From the NCBI RefSeq assembly GCF_009192745.1, contig NZ_VTFV01000004.1:62001-126000 (forward strand): 64,000 nt of DNA, written 5' to 3'. Source of the DNA: Arthrobacter citreus (lineage in GTDB: Bacteria; Actinomycetota; Actinomycetes; Actinomycetales; Micrococcaceae). This document shows, in pieces, positions 45,068 to 53,427 of this stretch (position 1 is the first letter of the stretch; every line of letters begins with the position of its first letter). The translations under genes and the position numbers were made by a program. A model generated the notes under the pieces. The model saw nothing but the letters and a program-made list of their open reading frames with translations. It had not been told where the DNA came from and made no database searches.

Positions 45068-45132
45068 GGCACACCAGTGGCCGCAAAATCCTGCGGCTGC
45101 GCGTTCTTCCAACCAACCCACAAGGACAAGGG

Positions 45133-45909
45133 ATGACCCCGAACACTCGCGCCAAAGGCACCAGCGGAGCCGAAACCGGCCGGAAGACCATCAGCGTGCT
45201 GGGCCTCTTTACCGGCGCCCGGCCAACCTGGACGGTCGCTGAGCTGGCGCAGGAACTGGGCCTGACGACGTCGACGGCCTACCGGTATGTGGGGCTGCTG
45301 CGGGAGGAAGGTTTCCTTGAATCCGCGACGGACAGCGCCTACCGGGTCACGGCCCGCGTCCTTGACCTTGCGGCGGCGCACACGGCGAGCCGGACGGACA
45401 TTGTGGACATCGCCGTGCCGGTCATGGCACGGCTGCGGGACGAGGTCGGTGAAACGGTGCTGATTGCCCGCCGGGCCGGGGACTACGCGTACTGCGTGGA
45501 GCGGGTGGAGTCCCAGCAGGCAGTGCGGCTCCAGTTCCGCCGGGGCCAGGCCATGTCCCTGCATTCCGGGTCGATTCCGCGCACCCTGCTGGCCTACATG
45601 CCGCTCGGGGAGCGGGAGCGCTATGTTGCCTCCGTACAGGCCCAGGTGGCCTCCGACGCACACCGTGCCCTGCTCTCCCCCGAAGCCCTGGACGAGCTGG
45701 CGCGGACGGGGCACACCGAGAGTTTTGAAGAGATCGACCCGCAGATCTGGGGCTGCGCGGCAGCCGTGCACGCACCGGGGGGCGAGGTCCTGGCGCTGGG
45801 CACGGCCGGGCCGGTTTACCGGCTCCAGGACGCTGACCGGGCACGGATCCAGGCACGCATCGTCGACGCCGCGCGGCAGATCACCGACGCCCTCGCCGTC
45901 GTCGGCTAG
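45133..45909 (+). CDS. IclR family transcriptional regulator
   Basis: The 258-residue protein has an N-terminal winged helix (about 20-75; WTVAELAQELGLTTSTAYRYVGLL is the recognition region in part) and a C-terminal IclR effector domain with the GDYAYCVERVES and HSGSIPRTLLAYMP segments. IclR regulators typically control the adjacent catabolic operon in response to an aromatic or organic acid. The gene diverges from the nitrilase operon and converges on the ABC-transporter operon; TTCC...GGAA sites occur in both promoter regions. Activator or repressor mode cannot be told. Confidence 0.9.
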   Translation: MTPNTRAKGTSGAETGRKTISVLGLFTGARPTWTVAELAQELGLTTSTAYRYVGLLREEGFLESATDSAYRVTARVLDLAAAHTASRTDIVDIAVPVMARLRDEVGETVLIARRAGDYAYCVERVESQQAVRLQFRRGQAMSLHSGSIPRTLLAYMPLGERERYVASVQAQVASDAHRALLSPEALDELARTGHTESFEEIDPQIWGCAAAVHAPGGEVLALGTAGPVYRLQDADRARIQARIVDAARQITDALAVVG

Positions 45910-45923
45910 ATTCCGGCCGCAGC

Positions 45924-45967
45924 AAAGGGCACCTGTCCGCTCCGGAGAGTGGACAGGTGCCCTTTTT
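45924..45967. terminator. Bidirectional terminator between iclR and the ABC operon
   Basis: Fifteen-base perfect arms (45924-45938 and 45951-45965) flank a 12-base loop, with AAA before and TTTTT after, so it can terminate from either side between these convergent units. Confidence 0.85.
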
Positions 45968-45986
45968 CGGCGGTGGGACCGGGCGT

Positions 45987-46943
45987 TCAGCTGAGTTCGG
46001 GGTCGTGCTTGGACTTCGGGCTGCCCGGAGTCAGGGCATCGCGCAGCGAGTCGCCGAACGTGTTGAACGTCAGGAGGATAACCATCAGCACGGCCCCGGG
46101 GGCGATGGCCGCCCAGGGTGCCAGCCGCAGGTCGGTCTGCCCGTCCGCCAGCATGGAGCCAAGCGTGAACTCCGGAGGCTGCACGCCCAGTCCCAGCAGG
46201 GAGAGCCCGGACTCGGCCAGGGTCAGGATGCCGGCCATGTTGGTCCACAGCACCACCACCGGACTGATCACCGAGGGCAGTACGTGGCGGAACATGATCC
46301 GCGGAGCCGAGGCCCCGTAGGTCCGGGCGGCGGTCACGTAGTCGACCCTCCGCACCTGGGCGACGGTGGAAACGATGACGCGGGAGAACGTGGTCCAGCC
46401 CCAGTAGCCCAGGAAGACGATCAGCATCACCGCCCCCGATCCAACGACGGCGGAGAGCGCGATTCCCACGGCTGCGAACGGCAGGGCCAGCTGCACGTCC
46501 GCGAGCCGGAGCAGCACCGTGCCAAGCACCTTTTCGTAGTAGCCGGCGAGCACGCCCAGCAGCAGGCCGAGGCAGGCCGCAATGGTGGCTGCCGAGAGCC
46601 CGATGACCAGGGACAGCCGCAGCCCGTAGAGCAGGCGCGAGGCAATGTCCCGGCCCAGTGCATCAGTGCCCAGCAGGTGTTCGGCCGGCCCACCCAGCCA
46701 GGCCGGGGCCAGGTTGATGCGCAGCAGGTCCTGTTCCCGGGGATCGAACGGGGCCAGGAAATCCGCGAAGAGGGCGCAGCAGGCCAGCAGCAGCAGGGCA
46801 GCCCCGGAAATCCGTGCAGCCCAGCCGGAAAACACGGCGGAGGTCACTTCCCGGAAGCGGGACGGCGCCTTCGGCCGGGGCTTGCCCTCGGCGGAGACCG
46901 GTGCTGCTGCCGCTGCGGCCGGCGGCGGGGTCATAACTGTCAT
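45987..46943 (-). CDS. Dipeptide/nickel-type ABC transporter permease (DppC-like)
   Basis: The 318 residues carry an N-terminal OppC_N helix and five more helices with the permease motif near 210-230 (the R-x-Y-G-A-S-x-x-R-I loop). An Ala/Pro-rich tail precedes the first helix. It is the last gene of a nine-gene operon, overlapping the DppB-like gene by four bases (ATGA). Together with DppB, two ATPases and a binding protein it forms a complete peptide-type importer. The substrate is unknown. Confidence 0.9.
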   Translation of the reverse strand: MTVMTPPPAAAAAAPVSAEGKPRPKAPSRFREVTSAVFSGWAARISGAALLLLACCALFADFLAPFDPREQDLLRINLAPAWLGGPAEHLLGTDALGRDIASRLLYGLRLSLVIGLSAATIAACLGLLLGVLAGYYEKVLGTVLLRLADVQLALPFAAVGIALSAVVGSGAVMLIVFLGYWGWTTFSRVIVSTVAQVRRVDYVTAARTYGASAPRIMFRHVLPSVISPVVVLWTNMAGILTLAESGLSLLGLGVQPPEFTLGSMLADGQTDLRLAPWAAIAPGAVLMVILLTFNTFGDSLRDALTPGSPKSKHDPELS

Positions 46944-47935
46944 TTCGCGACCTTCGTTCGAAGTCGGGGATCCATCAGCGTCACAATCGCGTCGATGGCC
47001 AGGTTGATCACGGTGATCAGCGCAGCGATCGCGAAAACGCCGGCCTGCACCACTGGGAAGTCACGGGTGGTGACGCTGCGGACCAGCAGCGCGCCGAGCC
47101 CGCCGTAGTTGAAGATCGGCTCCAGCACCACCAGGGAACCGAAGGAGATCGAGAACAGCAGTCCCACGAAGGAGACCAGCGGAGGCAGCGCGGTGGGCAT
47201 GGCATGGCGGAAGAGGACCCGCGCCGGGGAGATGCCCTTGGACCGTGCCATCTGGATGTGCCCCTCCCCCAGCACGTCCAGGAACTGGCCGCGGACCAGC
47301 CGGGACAGGGTGGCCACCGAGCTCAGTGCCAGCACGGCAACCGGAAGCACCGTGTGGGCAAGGGTTCCGCTGCCGGTGGCTGGCAGCAGCCGCCAGGTCA
47401 GGGAGAAAACAAGCACCAGGAGCAGGGCGAGGAAGAAGTAGGGAATCCCGTCCAGCAGGAACGCGGCTGACATCAGCACCCGCGAGCGCGCCTTGGAACG
47501 CTTCAGCGCCGCATAGATCCCGACGACGAAGGCAACGCAGACGCCGATCACCAGGCCCGGGAGCAGCACCTGCAGGGTCAGGGCCATGCGCTCGGCGACC
47601 AGGGCCGCGGCGTCGATCCCGAAGGTGTAGGAGGTGCCGAAGTCCAGGCGGAGTGCACCGGCGAGGGCAGAGAAGTACTGCTCGTGCAGCGGCTTGTCCA
47701 GGCCGAAACGCTCCCGGGTCAGCTGGATCTGTTCCTCGCTGGCGTCGGGTTCGGAGAACAGGACGGCGGGGTCTCCGGACATGCGGGCCAGTACGAACAG
47801 GAAGGAGACAACACCCCAGAGCACAAAGGCGAGCAGTCCGGCCCGTTTCAGCAGGTAGAGGGCAATGCCGCGGGCTTTTCCGGAGCGGAGCCGGGGCGCA
47901 GCGGCACCCGTGCGGGGCAGGGTTGCAGCGCTCAC
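46940..47935 (-). CDS. Dipeptide/nickel-type ABC transporter permease (DppB-like)
   Basis: The 331-residue protein has the DppB layout: an N-terminal helix, then RMSGDPAVLF near 49, a long periplasmic segment with the RERFGLDKPLHEQY stretch, and a permease domain with the RSKGISPARVLFRHAMPTA motif near 228-246. It starts with GTG, overlapping the small protein gene by four bases (GTGA), and its end overlaps the DppC-like gene. Confidence 0.9.
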   Translation of the reverse strand: MSAATLPRTGAAAPRLRSGKARGIALYLLKRAGLLAFVLWGVVSFLFVLARMSGDPAVLFSEPDASEEQIQLTRERFGLDKPLHEQYFSALAGALRLDFGTSYTFGIDAAALVAERMALTLQVLLPGLVIGVCVAFVVGIYAALKRSKARSRVLMSAAFLLDGIPYFFLALLLVLVFSLTWRLLPATGSGTLAHTVLPVAVLALSSVATLSRLVRGQFLDVLGEGHIQMARSKGISPARVLFRHAMPTALPPLVSFVGLLFSISFGSLVVLEPIFNYGGLGALLVRSVTTRDFPVVQAGVFAIAALITVINLAIDAIVTLMDPRLRTKVAK

Positions 47936-48213
47936 GGCAGCGTCCCTCCCGCGCCGCGTGCCGCGGCGATCAGCCGTCCGGTGAAGGCCTTGCCGGCCTG
48001 CTCGAGTTCGTCCTGGAGCTCAGGGCCGGGAAGGGCGGTGTCAATGTCCTCGCGGCGGAGTCCGGTGAGTTCGGCCAGCAGTGTTTCAGTCACTGCCTGG
48101 CGGTCGCGCAGCACGGAAACCTCGGAGGCCAGTTCCAGGATCATGCCCATCAGGGCATCCATGTCCTGGGCGGGATCCAGGTACTTGGCATTTTCAACAG
48201 CGAAACCGGGCAT
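47932..48213 (-). CDS. Small protein of unknown function, paralogue 1
   Basis: I do not recognise this 93-residue protein. It is predicted mostly helical, with the segment YLDPAQDMDALMGMILELAS followed by EVSVLRDRQAVTE, then a Pro-containing stretch and a final helix. It is clearly related to the 97-residue product at 53093-53386: both share Y-L-x-x-x-x-x-D-x-x-x-x-M, the ELxSExxxLxDR core and a matching tail. AGGAGG precedes the ATG, which overlaps the ATPase stop by one base; the end overlaps the DppB-like gene. It has no membrane segment and no catalytic motif. Confidence 0.75.
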   Translation of the reverse strand: MPGFAVENAKYLDPAQDMDALMGMILELASEVSVLRDRQAVTETLLAELTGLRREDIDTALPGPELQDELEQAGKAFTGRLIAAARGAGGTLP

Positions 48214-49289
48214 TACTTACCTCCTGAGGGGACCGGAACCGGGGCAGGGCGGTTCAGGGAGAAATCTGGTACGTGGGCCAGCGGATGGGGAATGGCCGGG
48301 GCCACGGTTTCCTGGCCGGGCACAGCGAGCTCGCCTGCCCGGTGGCAGGCCACCATGCGTCCGGTGCCGTCGTTGGTAAGCACCGGCCGTGAAATCCGGC
48401 AGAGGTCGGTGACCAGCGGGCAGCGGGTGCTGAAGGCGCAGCCGGACGGGACCTGCGACGGCGAGGGGATATCTCCCCTGGGCACCAGGCGGTGTTCGGG
48501 GGCGCGTCCCATGGAGATCAGGGAGACCGTATACGGGTGGCGCGGAGCGGCAAAGATCTGCTCCGCTGTGCCGTATTCGACAACCCGGCCCAGATAGAGG
48601 ACCAGGACCTTGGAGCTGATGTAGCGCACCAGCTCCAGATCGTGGCTGATGAACAGGTAGGAAATGCCGCGTTCGGTCTGGATATCGCGGAGCAGGTTCA
48701 CCACCTGGGCCTGGACTGATACGTCCAGGGCGGCCGTGGGTTCGTCGGCCACGATCAGGCTGGGATCGAGCATCAGAGCTCTCAGGACTCCTACCCGCTG
48801 GCGCTGTCCGCCGGAGAGCTGGCGTGGATAGCGCAGTGACCAGGCCGGATCGATTCCCACGCTTTCCAGCGCTTCTTCCACCTTGGCGGCACGGGTTCGT
48901 GCGTTGCCGACGCGGTGGACTTCCAGGGGTTCGGCCAGTGACTCGCCCAGCCGCCTGGAGGGGTTCAGGGCCGTGCCCGCGTTCTGGAAGATCATTGCCG
49001 AGCGGCGGCGGAGGTGCTGGGTCAGGCGGCGCCCGCGCAGCCGCGTCACGTCCTCGCCTTCAAAATAGACCCGCCCGGCGGTGGGTTCGTAGAGCCGCAG
49101 CGCAGCCCTGCCAAGGGTGGTCTTGCCGGAGCCGGATTCACCCACGACGCCGACCGTCTCTCCCTGGAGGACGGACAGGGAGACGTCGTCCACGGCAACC
49201 ACCTTGCTGCCCCTGGCGCCTTTGAAGTGCTGCTCCAGGGACATGATCTGCAGGACGGCCTCCGGGCCGTGCGCGGTTTCCGGGTTCAT
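48213..49289 (-). CDS. Dipeptide-type ABC transporter ATPase (DppF-like)
   Basis: From ATG 49289 the protein has 358 residues with Walker A GESGSGKTT, signature LSGGQRQRV, Walker B LIVADEPTAALD and the C-terminal oligopeptide-binding extension CAFSTRCPL with its cysteine pair. It overlaps the DppD-like gene by four bases, and the 44-codon upstream frame lies inside that gene. It pairs with the DppD-like ATPase as the motor of the importer. Confidence 0.92.
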   Translation of the reverse strand: MNPETAHGPEAVLQIMSLEQHFKGARGSKVVAVDDVSLSVLQGETVGVVGESGSGKTTLGRAALRLYEPTAGRVYFEGEDVTRLRGRRLTQHLRRRSAMIFQNAGTALNPSRRLGESLAEPLEVHRVGNARTRAAKVEEALESVGIDPAWSLRYPRQLSGGQRQRVGVLRALMLDPSLIVADEPTAALDVSVQAQVVNLLRDIQTERGISYLFISHDLELVRYISSKVLVLYLGRVVEYGTAEQIFAAPRHPYTVSLISMGRAPEHRLVPRGDIPSPSQVPSGCAFSTRCPLVTDLCRISRPVLTNDGTGRMVACHRAGELAVPGQETVAPAIPHPLAHVPDFSLNRPAPVPVPSGGK

Positions 49290-50344
49290 TCGGTACCTTT
49301 CTGGACGGATGCTTCGCGGGGCGCCTGCTGGACGCGGACGCAGGCTGTGCGGTGTTCCGGAACCGTGATGGAAAGCAGCCCGGGCACCGCCGCGGAGCAT
49401 TCCGGAGCGGCGGAGGCACAACGCGGTGCGAAGGCGCAGCCGGGAGGAAGATCGTCCAGGGCCGGAGGACGTCCGGGGATGGTGAGCAGCCGCTCCCCGC
49501 CCTGGCGTTTGGGCTGGGCCTGCAGCAGCGCCCAGGTGTAGGGGTGCTGCGGGTTGCCCATCACTTCCTTCATGGGCCCCTGTTCCATCACTGTTCCGCC
49601 GTACATCACCACCAAGTGATCCGCCAGGCCGTCAATGACGTCCAGGTCGTGGGTGGCAATCACGATGGTCAGGCACATTTCCCGGTTGAGTTCGCGCAGG
49701 AGTTCAAGGATCTGCTCCTGGGTGGTGACGTCCAGGGCGGTGGTGGGTTCGTCGCAGAGCAGTACCCGGGGCCGGGCCACCAGGGCCATGGCGATCACTA
49801 TGCGCTGCAGCTGCCCGCCGGAAACCTGGTGCGGGTAGGAGCGCATCCTGGCTTCCGGGTCGGGGATGCCGACCCGTGCGAGCATGGCCACGGACAGTTC
49901 CCAGGCGGCAGCCTTGGACAGGGCCGGATCTGCCGAGCGGGCGGATTCAACGAGCTGCCCGCCGATCGAGTGCATGGCGTGCAGTGCGCTCCATGGATCC
50001 TGGAAGATGACCCGGGCGTAGCTGGCACGGAAAGACCGCATCTGCGCCGGGCTCATGCCGGTGACTTCGTGCGGGCCGACCCGCAGTTCCCCGCCGACGC
50101 GTGCGCCCCAGGGAAGCAGCCGGACCATGGCGAGCATCGCCGTCGACTTCCCTGAACCGGATTCGCCGGCGAGGGCGACGATTTTCCCGGCTGGGACGTC
50201 AATGTCCACGTTGCGCAGGATCTGCAGCTCGCCGGACGCGGTGGGCAGGTGGACACTGACGCCCTTCAGGGAAATGCCGTTTCCGTCCCCGGCCACCGGC
50301 AGGGGTGCCTGCGCTGCGGGCAGGGCGGGAGCCGCGGTGCTCAT
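49286..50344 (-). CDS. Dipeptide-type ABC transporter ATPase (DppD-like)
   Basis: From ATG 50344 (352 residues) it shows GESGSGKSTAML, VSGGQLQRIVIA, LLCDEPTTALD and the C-terminal CAFAPRCASA extension of peptide-transporter ATPases. The start overlaps the stop of the methyltransferase gene by four bases, showing that the methyltransferase belongs to the same transcript as the transporter. Confidence 0.92.
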   Translation of the reverse strand: MSTAAPALPAAQAPLPVAGDGNGISLKGVSVHLPTASGELQILRNVDIDVPAGKIVALAGESGSGKSTAMLAMVRLLPWGARVGGELRVGPHEVTGMSPAQMRSFRASYARVIFQDPWSALHAMHSIGGQLVESARSADPALSKAAAWELSVAMLARVGIPDPEARMRSYPHQVSGGQLQRIVIAMALVARPRVLLCDEPTTALDVTTQEQILELLRELNREMCLTIVIATHDLDVIDGLADHLVVMYGGTVMEQGPMKEVMGNPQHPYTWALLQAQPKRQGGERLLTIPGRPPALDDLPPGCAFAPRCASAAPECSAAVPGLLSITVPEHRTACVRVQQAPREASVQKGTE

Positions 50345-51417
50345 GCGGTCTCCAGCGGCTTGCGGGCGGTGAGGATCCACGGGTAGACACCATCCGGTGT
50401 CAGGGCGCCTTCGGTGACGTCCACGAAGCCTGCTGCTTCCGCCCACTCACTCAGCTGCGCCGTGGCTGCGGTGCGCCACCACGGTTCATTGCCGTGCTCT
50501 GCGTCCCAGTCATCGTTCCACGCCTTGTAGGGGTCGCAGGCCCGGTACGGCGTTACGTCGGAGAAGTGGATTTCCCCGCCGGGCTCCAGCAGCCGGAAGG
50601 ACTCGGCCAGGATGGCGCGGGTAATGTGCGGGGGAACCTCGTGGAGCAGGATGAAGGAGGTGACCAGGTCAAAGGAGGCATCCGGCAGACCGGTCTTTTC
50701 CGCCAGCGAGCGTACGCAGCGCCAAGCCAGTCCGGCGTCCAGCGAGCGGCGCTTGGCGTAGTTCAGCGAGGTGCGGGAGGGATCCAGGGCGGTGATCTCC
50801 GCCTCGGGGTAGGCCTCGGCCAGCATCATGGTGTATTGGCCGGTGCCGGCGCCCAGGTCCAGGATGCGCCGGTAGCCGCTGCGCGGAGCTGCTTCTGCCA
50901 CCTGCTTGCGCAGCGCAAAGATGTTGTTGCCGTAGGCGGCCATCAGCAGGTACTTGTAGACCAGTTCAAAGTGGATGAACCCCATGTGGTCGTGGCCGTC
51001 CCACCCGCCGGCGGTCCCGTGGAACTCGTAGTCCCAGTAGCGAGGCACGTCCTCGCCGAGCAGGTCTTCCACCAAACCTGCGGGAACCGAAGCCAGCGGT
51101 TCGAGGTCTGCGCGGGAGCGTTCAAAGGCTGCGACGGCGCGCGGGGTGGTCTGGTCCCGGCACCAGCGCAGCACCGAACCGACAACGCGCTGTTCCGGAA
51201 GACCCGACAGGACGGGTACTGCAGCGTTTCGCAGTTCCGCGATGTCTGCCCCGGACTCCCCCGCCAGCACGCCGGCCGCTTCGAGAGCGGCACGGACGTC
51301 CTGGCGGAGCGGCAGCAGGGCCCCCCGCATCTGCCTGAGGAAGGCCAGCTCGGACCGGCCGCGCTGGTCGATGCGGATCTGCTCCTGGGCGGTCAGGGTG
51401 GCTGAGGGAGCTGCCAT
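50341..51417 (-). CDS. SAM-dependent methyltransferase, paralogue 1, with unusual N-terminal domain
   Basis: Residues about 160-350 are a class I methyltransferase: motif I ILDLGAGTGQYT, the acidic loop ITALDPS, and SFDLVTSFILLHEVPP. The 150-residue N-terminal part is helical and ends in AGGWDGHDHMGFIHFELVYK. The paralogue at 53428 shares the rare GGWDGHxxMG motif. I do not know the substrate; both lie in a peptide-transporter operon. Start ATG 51417 is 48 bases after the binding-protein gene, and the end overlaps the DppD-like gene. Confidence 0.82.
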   Translation of the reverse strand: MAAPSATLTAQEQIRIDQRGRSELAFLRQMRGALLPLRQDVRAALEAAGVLAGESGADIAELRNAAVPVLSGLPEQRVVGSVLRWCRDQTTPRAVAAFERSRADLEPLASVPAGLVEDLLGEDVPRYWDYEFHGTAGGWDGHDHMGFIHFELVYKYLLMAAYGNNIFALRKQVAEAAPRSGYRRILDLGAGTGQYTMMLAEAYPEAEITALDPSRTSLNYAKRRSLDAGLAWRCVRSLAEKTGLPDASFDLVTSFILLHEVPPHITRAILAESFRLLEPGGEIHFSDVTPYRACDPYKAWNDDWDAEHGNEPWWRTAATAQLSEWAEAAGFVDVTEGALTPDGVYPWILTARKPLETA

Positions 51418-51465
51418 GGGGTGTGTCCTTCCGTACGGGGTTCTGCGGTGTGGGGCGGGCGCCGG

Positions 51466-52956
51466 CTAGCTGGTCTTGGTGACGTCGGTGAGGTGCAGCG
51501 AGAGGCCGGTGGAGAAGTCCACGCCCTCGACGCCGTCCTGCACGGCGCCGACCGCCGGAGCGGCGAAGGTCCACAGCGCCAGGTTCTGTTCGTTGACGTA
51601 TTCGCTGGCCTCGATGAGCAGCTCTTCGCGGGTTTCCTTGTCCATTTCGTTGCGGGTCGCATCGTAGAGGGCGGCCCACTCCTCGGAGGAGTTCATGCGG
51701 GAGATGGTGGTGAAGCCCCGGTCAATGTCATAGATGCCGTTGAAGGAGAGCCCGCGGTAGAGGATGTCCGCGTCGGTGGTGCCTCGGGCCTGGACTACCC
51801 AGTCTGCGATTTCCACCAGGTTGAGCTTCACCTTGAACCCGGCTGCCTCCAGCATCTGGCCCATGGCCTCGTAGAGGTTCTTGTTCTGGCTGGACTGCCC
51901 GGTAATGGTGATTTCGGTGCCGGTCGCACCTTCGGCCTCAACGATCTTCTTCGCTTCTTCCGGATCGAACTCCGGGCGCGTGATGTCCGGCGAGTATCCG
52001 GCCACGCCTTCGAGGGCGAGCTGGCCATCCTCGATCTCCCCCGCACCGGCGGTCATGGACGCGGTCAGCGCCTCGGCGTCGACCGCCAGGTTCGCTGCGC
52101 GGCGCAGCTCAGGGTTCGCAAAGGCGCCCTTGTCGGCATTGAACTGGAAGAAGTTCAGGCTGCCGCCCCATTCGGTGGAGACGTTGTAGTTGCTGCCCAG
52201 GACCTGAATGGCGTTGGGGCCCAGCTGGTGGGCAATGTCCACTTCCCCGGCTTCGAAGGCGGACTGCAGCGAGGTCTGGTCGGAGAAGGTGCGCAGCGTG
52301 ACGTTCGGCGTTGCCGGTGCTTCGCCCCAGTAATCGTCGTTGGCGGTCAGGGTAATGCTCTGGCCTGCGTCGAACCCGGTGATTTCGTAGGGGCCGGTGC
52401 CGGCCCCGGTGCTGTTGAAGCCTTCTTCGGTCCAGGCGTCCGACGGCGCAATGTAGGCCAGGCTCAGCTGTGAGAGCAGCAGCGGGGTGGGTTCGCTGGT
52501 GACGATCTGCACCTCGTAGTCTCCTACCGCCGTCACGGATTCGACCTGGGTGAGGTAGGTCGCGGGCTGGTAGCCCTTTTCCTGAATGGTCGTGAGGGAG
52601 AACACGACGTCCTCGGCCGTGAACTCACTGCCGTCGTGGAAGGTGACGCCTTCGCGCAGCTTGAAGGTCCAGGTGAGTTCATCTTCGGCCAGTTCCCAGC
52701 TTTCGGCCAGGCTCGGCTGTCCCTCGCCGGTGGCGGGATCCACGGTGACCAGCGGTTCGTAGGCAGCCAGCAGCCAGGTGCCGTAGTAGGACATCAGCGG
52801 GTTGATCGCGCTGGTGCTGACGATCGAGCCGACGGAAACCGAGTCGGCCGCGGCCTGCTCGGAGGATGCTGAATTCCCGCATGCGCTGACGGCCAGGACG
52901 CCGGCAAGGCTCAGGGCTGTTCCGGCATAAAGGCGGCGGGACCAAGGCTTGTTCAT
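51466..52956 (-). CDS. Dipeptide-type ABC transporter substrate-binding lipoprotein
   Basis: From ATG 52956 the 496-residue protein opens with a lipoprotein signal (LAGVLAVSACG; lipid-modified Cys at residue 26) and continues as an SBP_bac_5 (family 5) binding protein, with the YEPLVTVDPATGEGQPSLAESW and KLREGVTFHDGSEFTAEDV stretches. It would capture the transporter's substrate outside the membrane. The 23-codon upstream extension is not used. The intergenic gap of 136 bases before it holds no further gene. Confidence 0.92.
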   Translation of the reverse strand: MNKPWSRRLYAGTALSLAGVLAVSACGNSASSEQAAADSVSVGSIVSTSAINPLMSYYGTWLLAAYEPLVTVDPATGEGQPSLAESWELAEDELTWTFKLREGVTFHDGSEFTAEDVVFSLTTIQEKGYQPATYLTQVESVTAVGDYEVQIVTSEPTPLLLSQLSLAYIAPSDAWTEEGFNSTGAGTGPYEITGFDAGQSITLTANDDYWGEAPATPNVTLRTFSDQTSLQSAFEAGEVDIAHQLGPNAIQVLGSNYNVSTEWGGSLNFFQFNADKGAFANPELRRAANLAVDAEALTASMTAGAGEIEDGQLALEGVAGYSPDITRPEFDPEEAKKIVEAEGATGTEITITGQSSQNKNLYEAMGQMLEAAGFKVKLNLVEIADWVVQARGTTDADILYRGLSFNGIYDIDRGFTTISRMNSSEEWAALYDATRNEMDKETREELLIEASEYVNEQNLALWTFAAPAVGAVQDGVEGVDFSTGLSLHLTDVTKTS

Positions 52957-53092
52957 GGTTCTTCTCTCTCGCGTTGGGGAGGTCCGCATGGAGCCCACGG
53001 ACGGTTTTTGGGCAGGGCAGGGCATGGCAGGGCAGGGAGGATAGGGAGGATAAAGACAGGAAATGGGGTGGTGCGGCAGCGCCTTGGCTGCT

Positions 53093-53386
53093 TTAGCTCA
53101 GGGCCGCGGCGACCCGATCGTCGGAGTCCAGCACGGCGCCGTAGACCCTGGCGGCCAGGCGGCGGCGTTCGGCCGTGAGCCGTTCGGCCAGGTCCTCGTC
53201 CGGAACCGCCGCATCGACTGCCCCGGCAGCCAGTGCGCCGGAGCGATGCAGCTGGTCTTCCAGGACCAGCACGCGGTCCTTGAGGATCCAGAGTTCGCTG
53301 GTGAGTTCGAAGAGCATCCGGGCGACGTCGTCGAGGCGGCGCTCGCCCAGGTAGGTGGGGCGGTTGGGTACATCTCCACCGGCCAT
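53093..53386 (-). CDS. Small protein of unknown function, paralogue 2
   Basis: The 97 residues are related to the product at 47932-48213. Shared features are TYLGERRLDDVARMLFELTS, LWILKDRVLVLEDQL, an Ala-rich middle with VDAAVPDEDL, and a final basic helix. It is predicted soluble and helical with a possible short coiled coil around residues 28-48. It lies between the second methyltransferase gene (41-base gap) and the binding-protein gene. Each small protein gene thus accompanies a methyltransferase-transporter unit. No family name is known to me. Confidence 0.75.
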   Translation of the reverse strand: MAGGDVPNRPTYLGERRLDDVARMLFELTSELWILKDRVLVLEDQLHRSGALAAGAVDAAVPDEDLAERLTAERRRLAARVYGAVLDSDDRVAAALS

Positions 53387-53427
53387 GTTTGTGTCCTTTG
53401 CTGAAGTCGTGAAGTCGGTCGTCGGGG

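Noticed and set aside
44902-45132. Small coding sequence or RNA gene between the nitrilase gene and iclR
   Set aside because: No open frame with a ribosome binding site and no RNA fold was recognised; the content is explained by promoters and operators.
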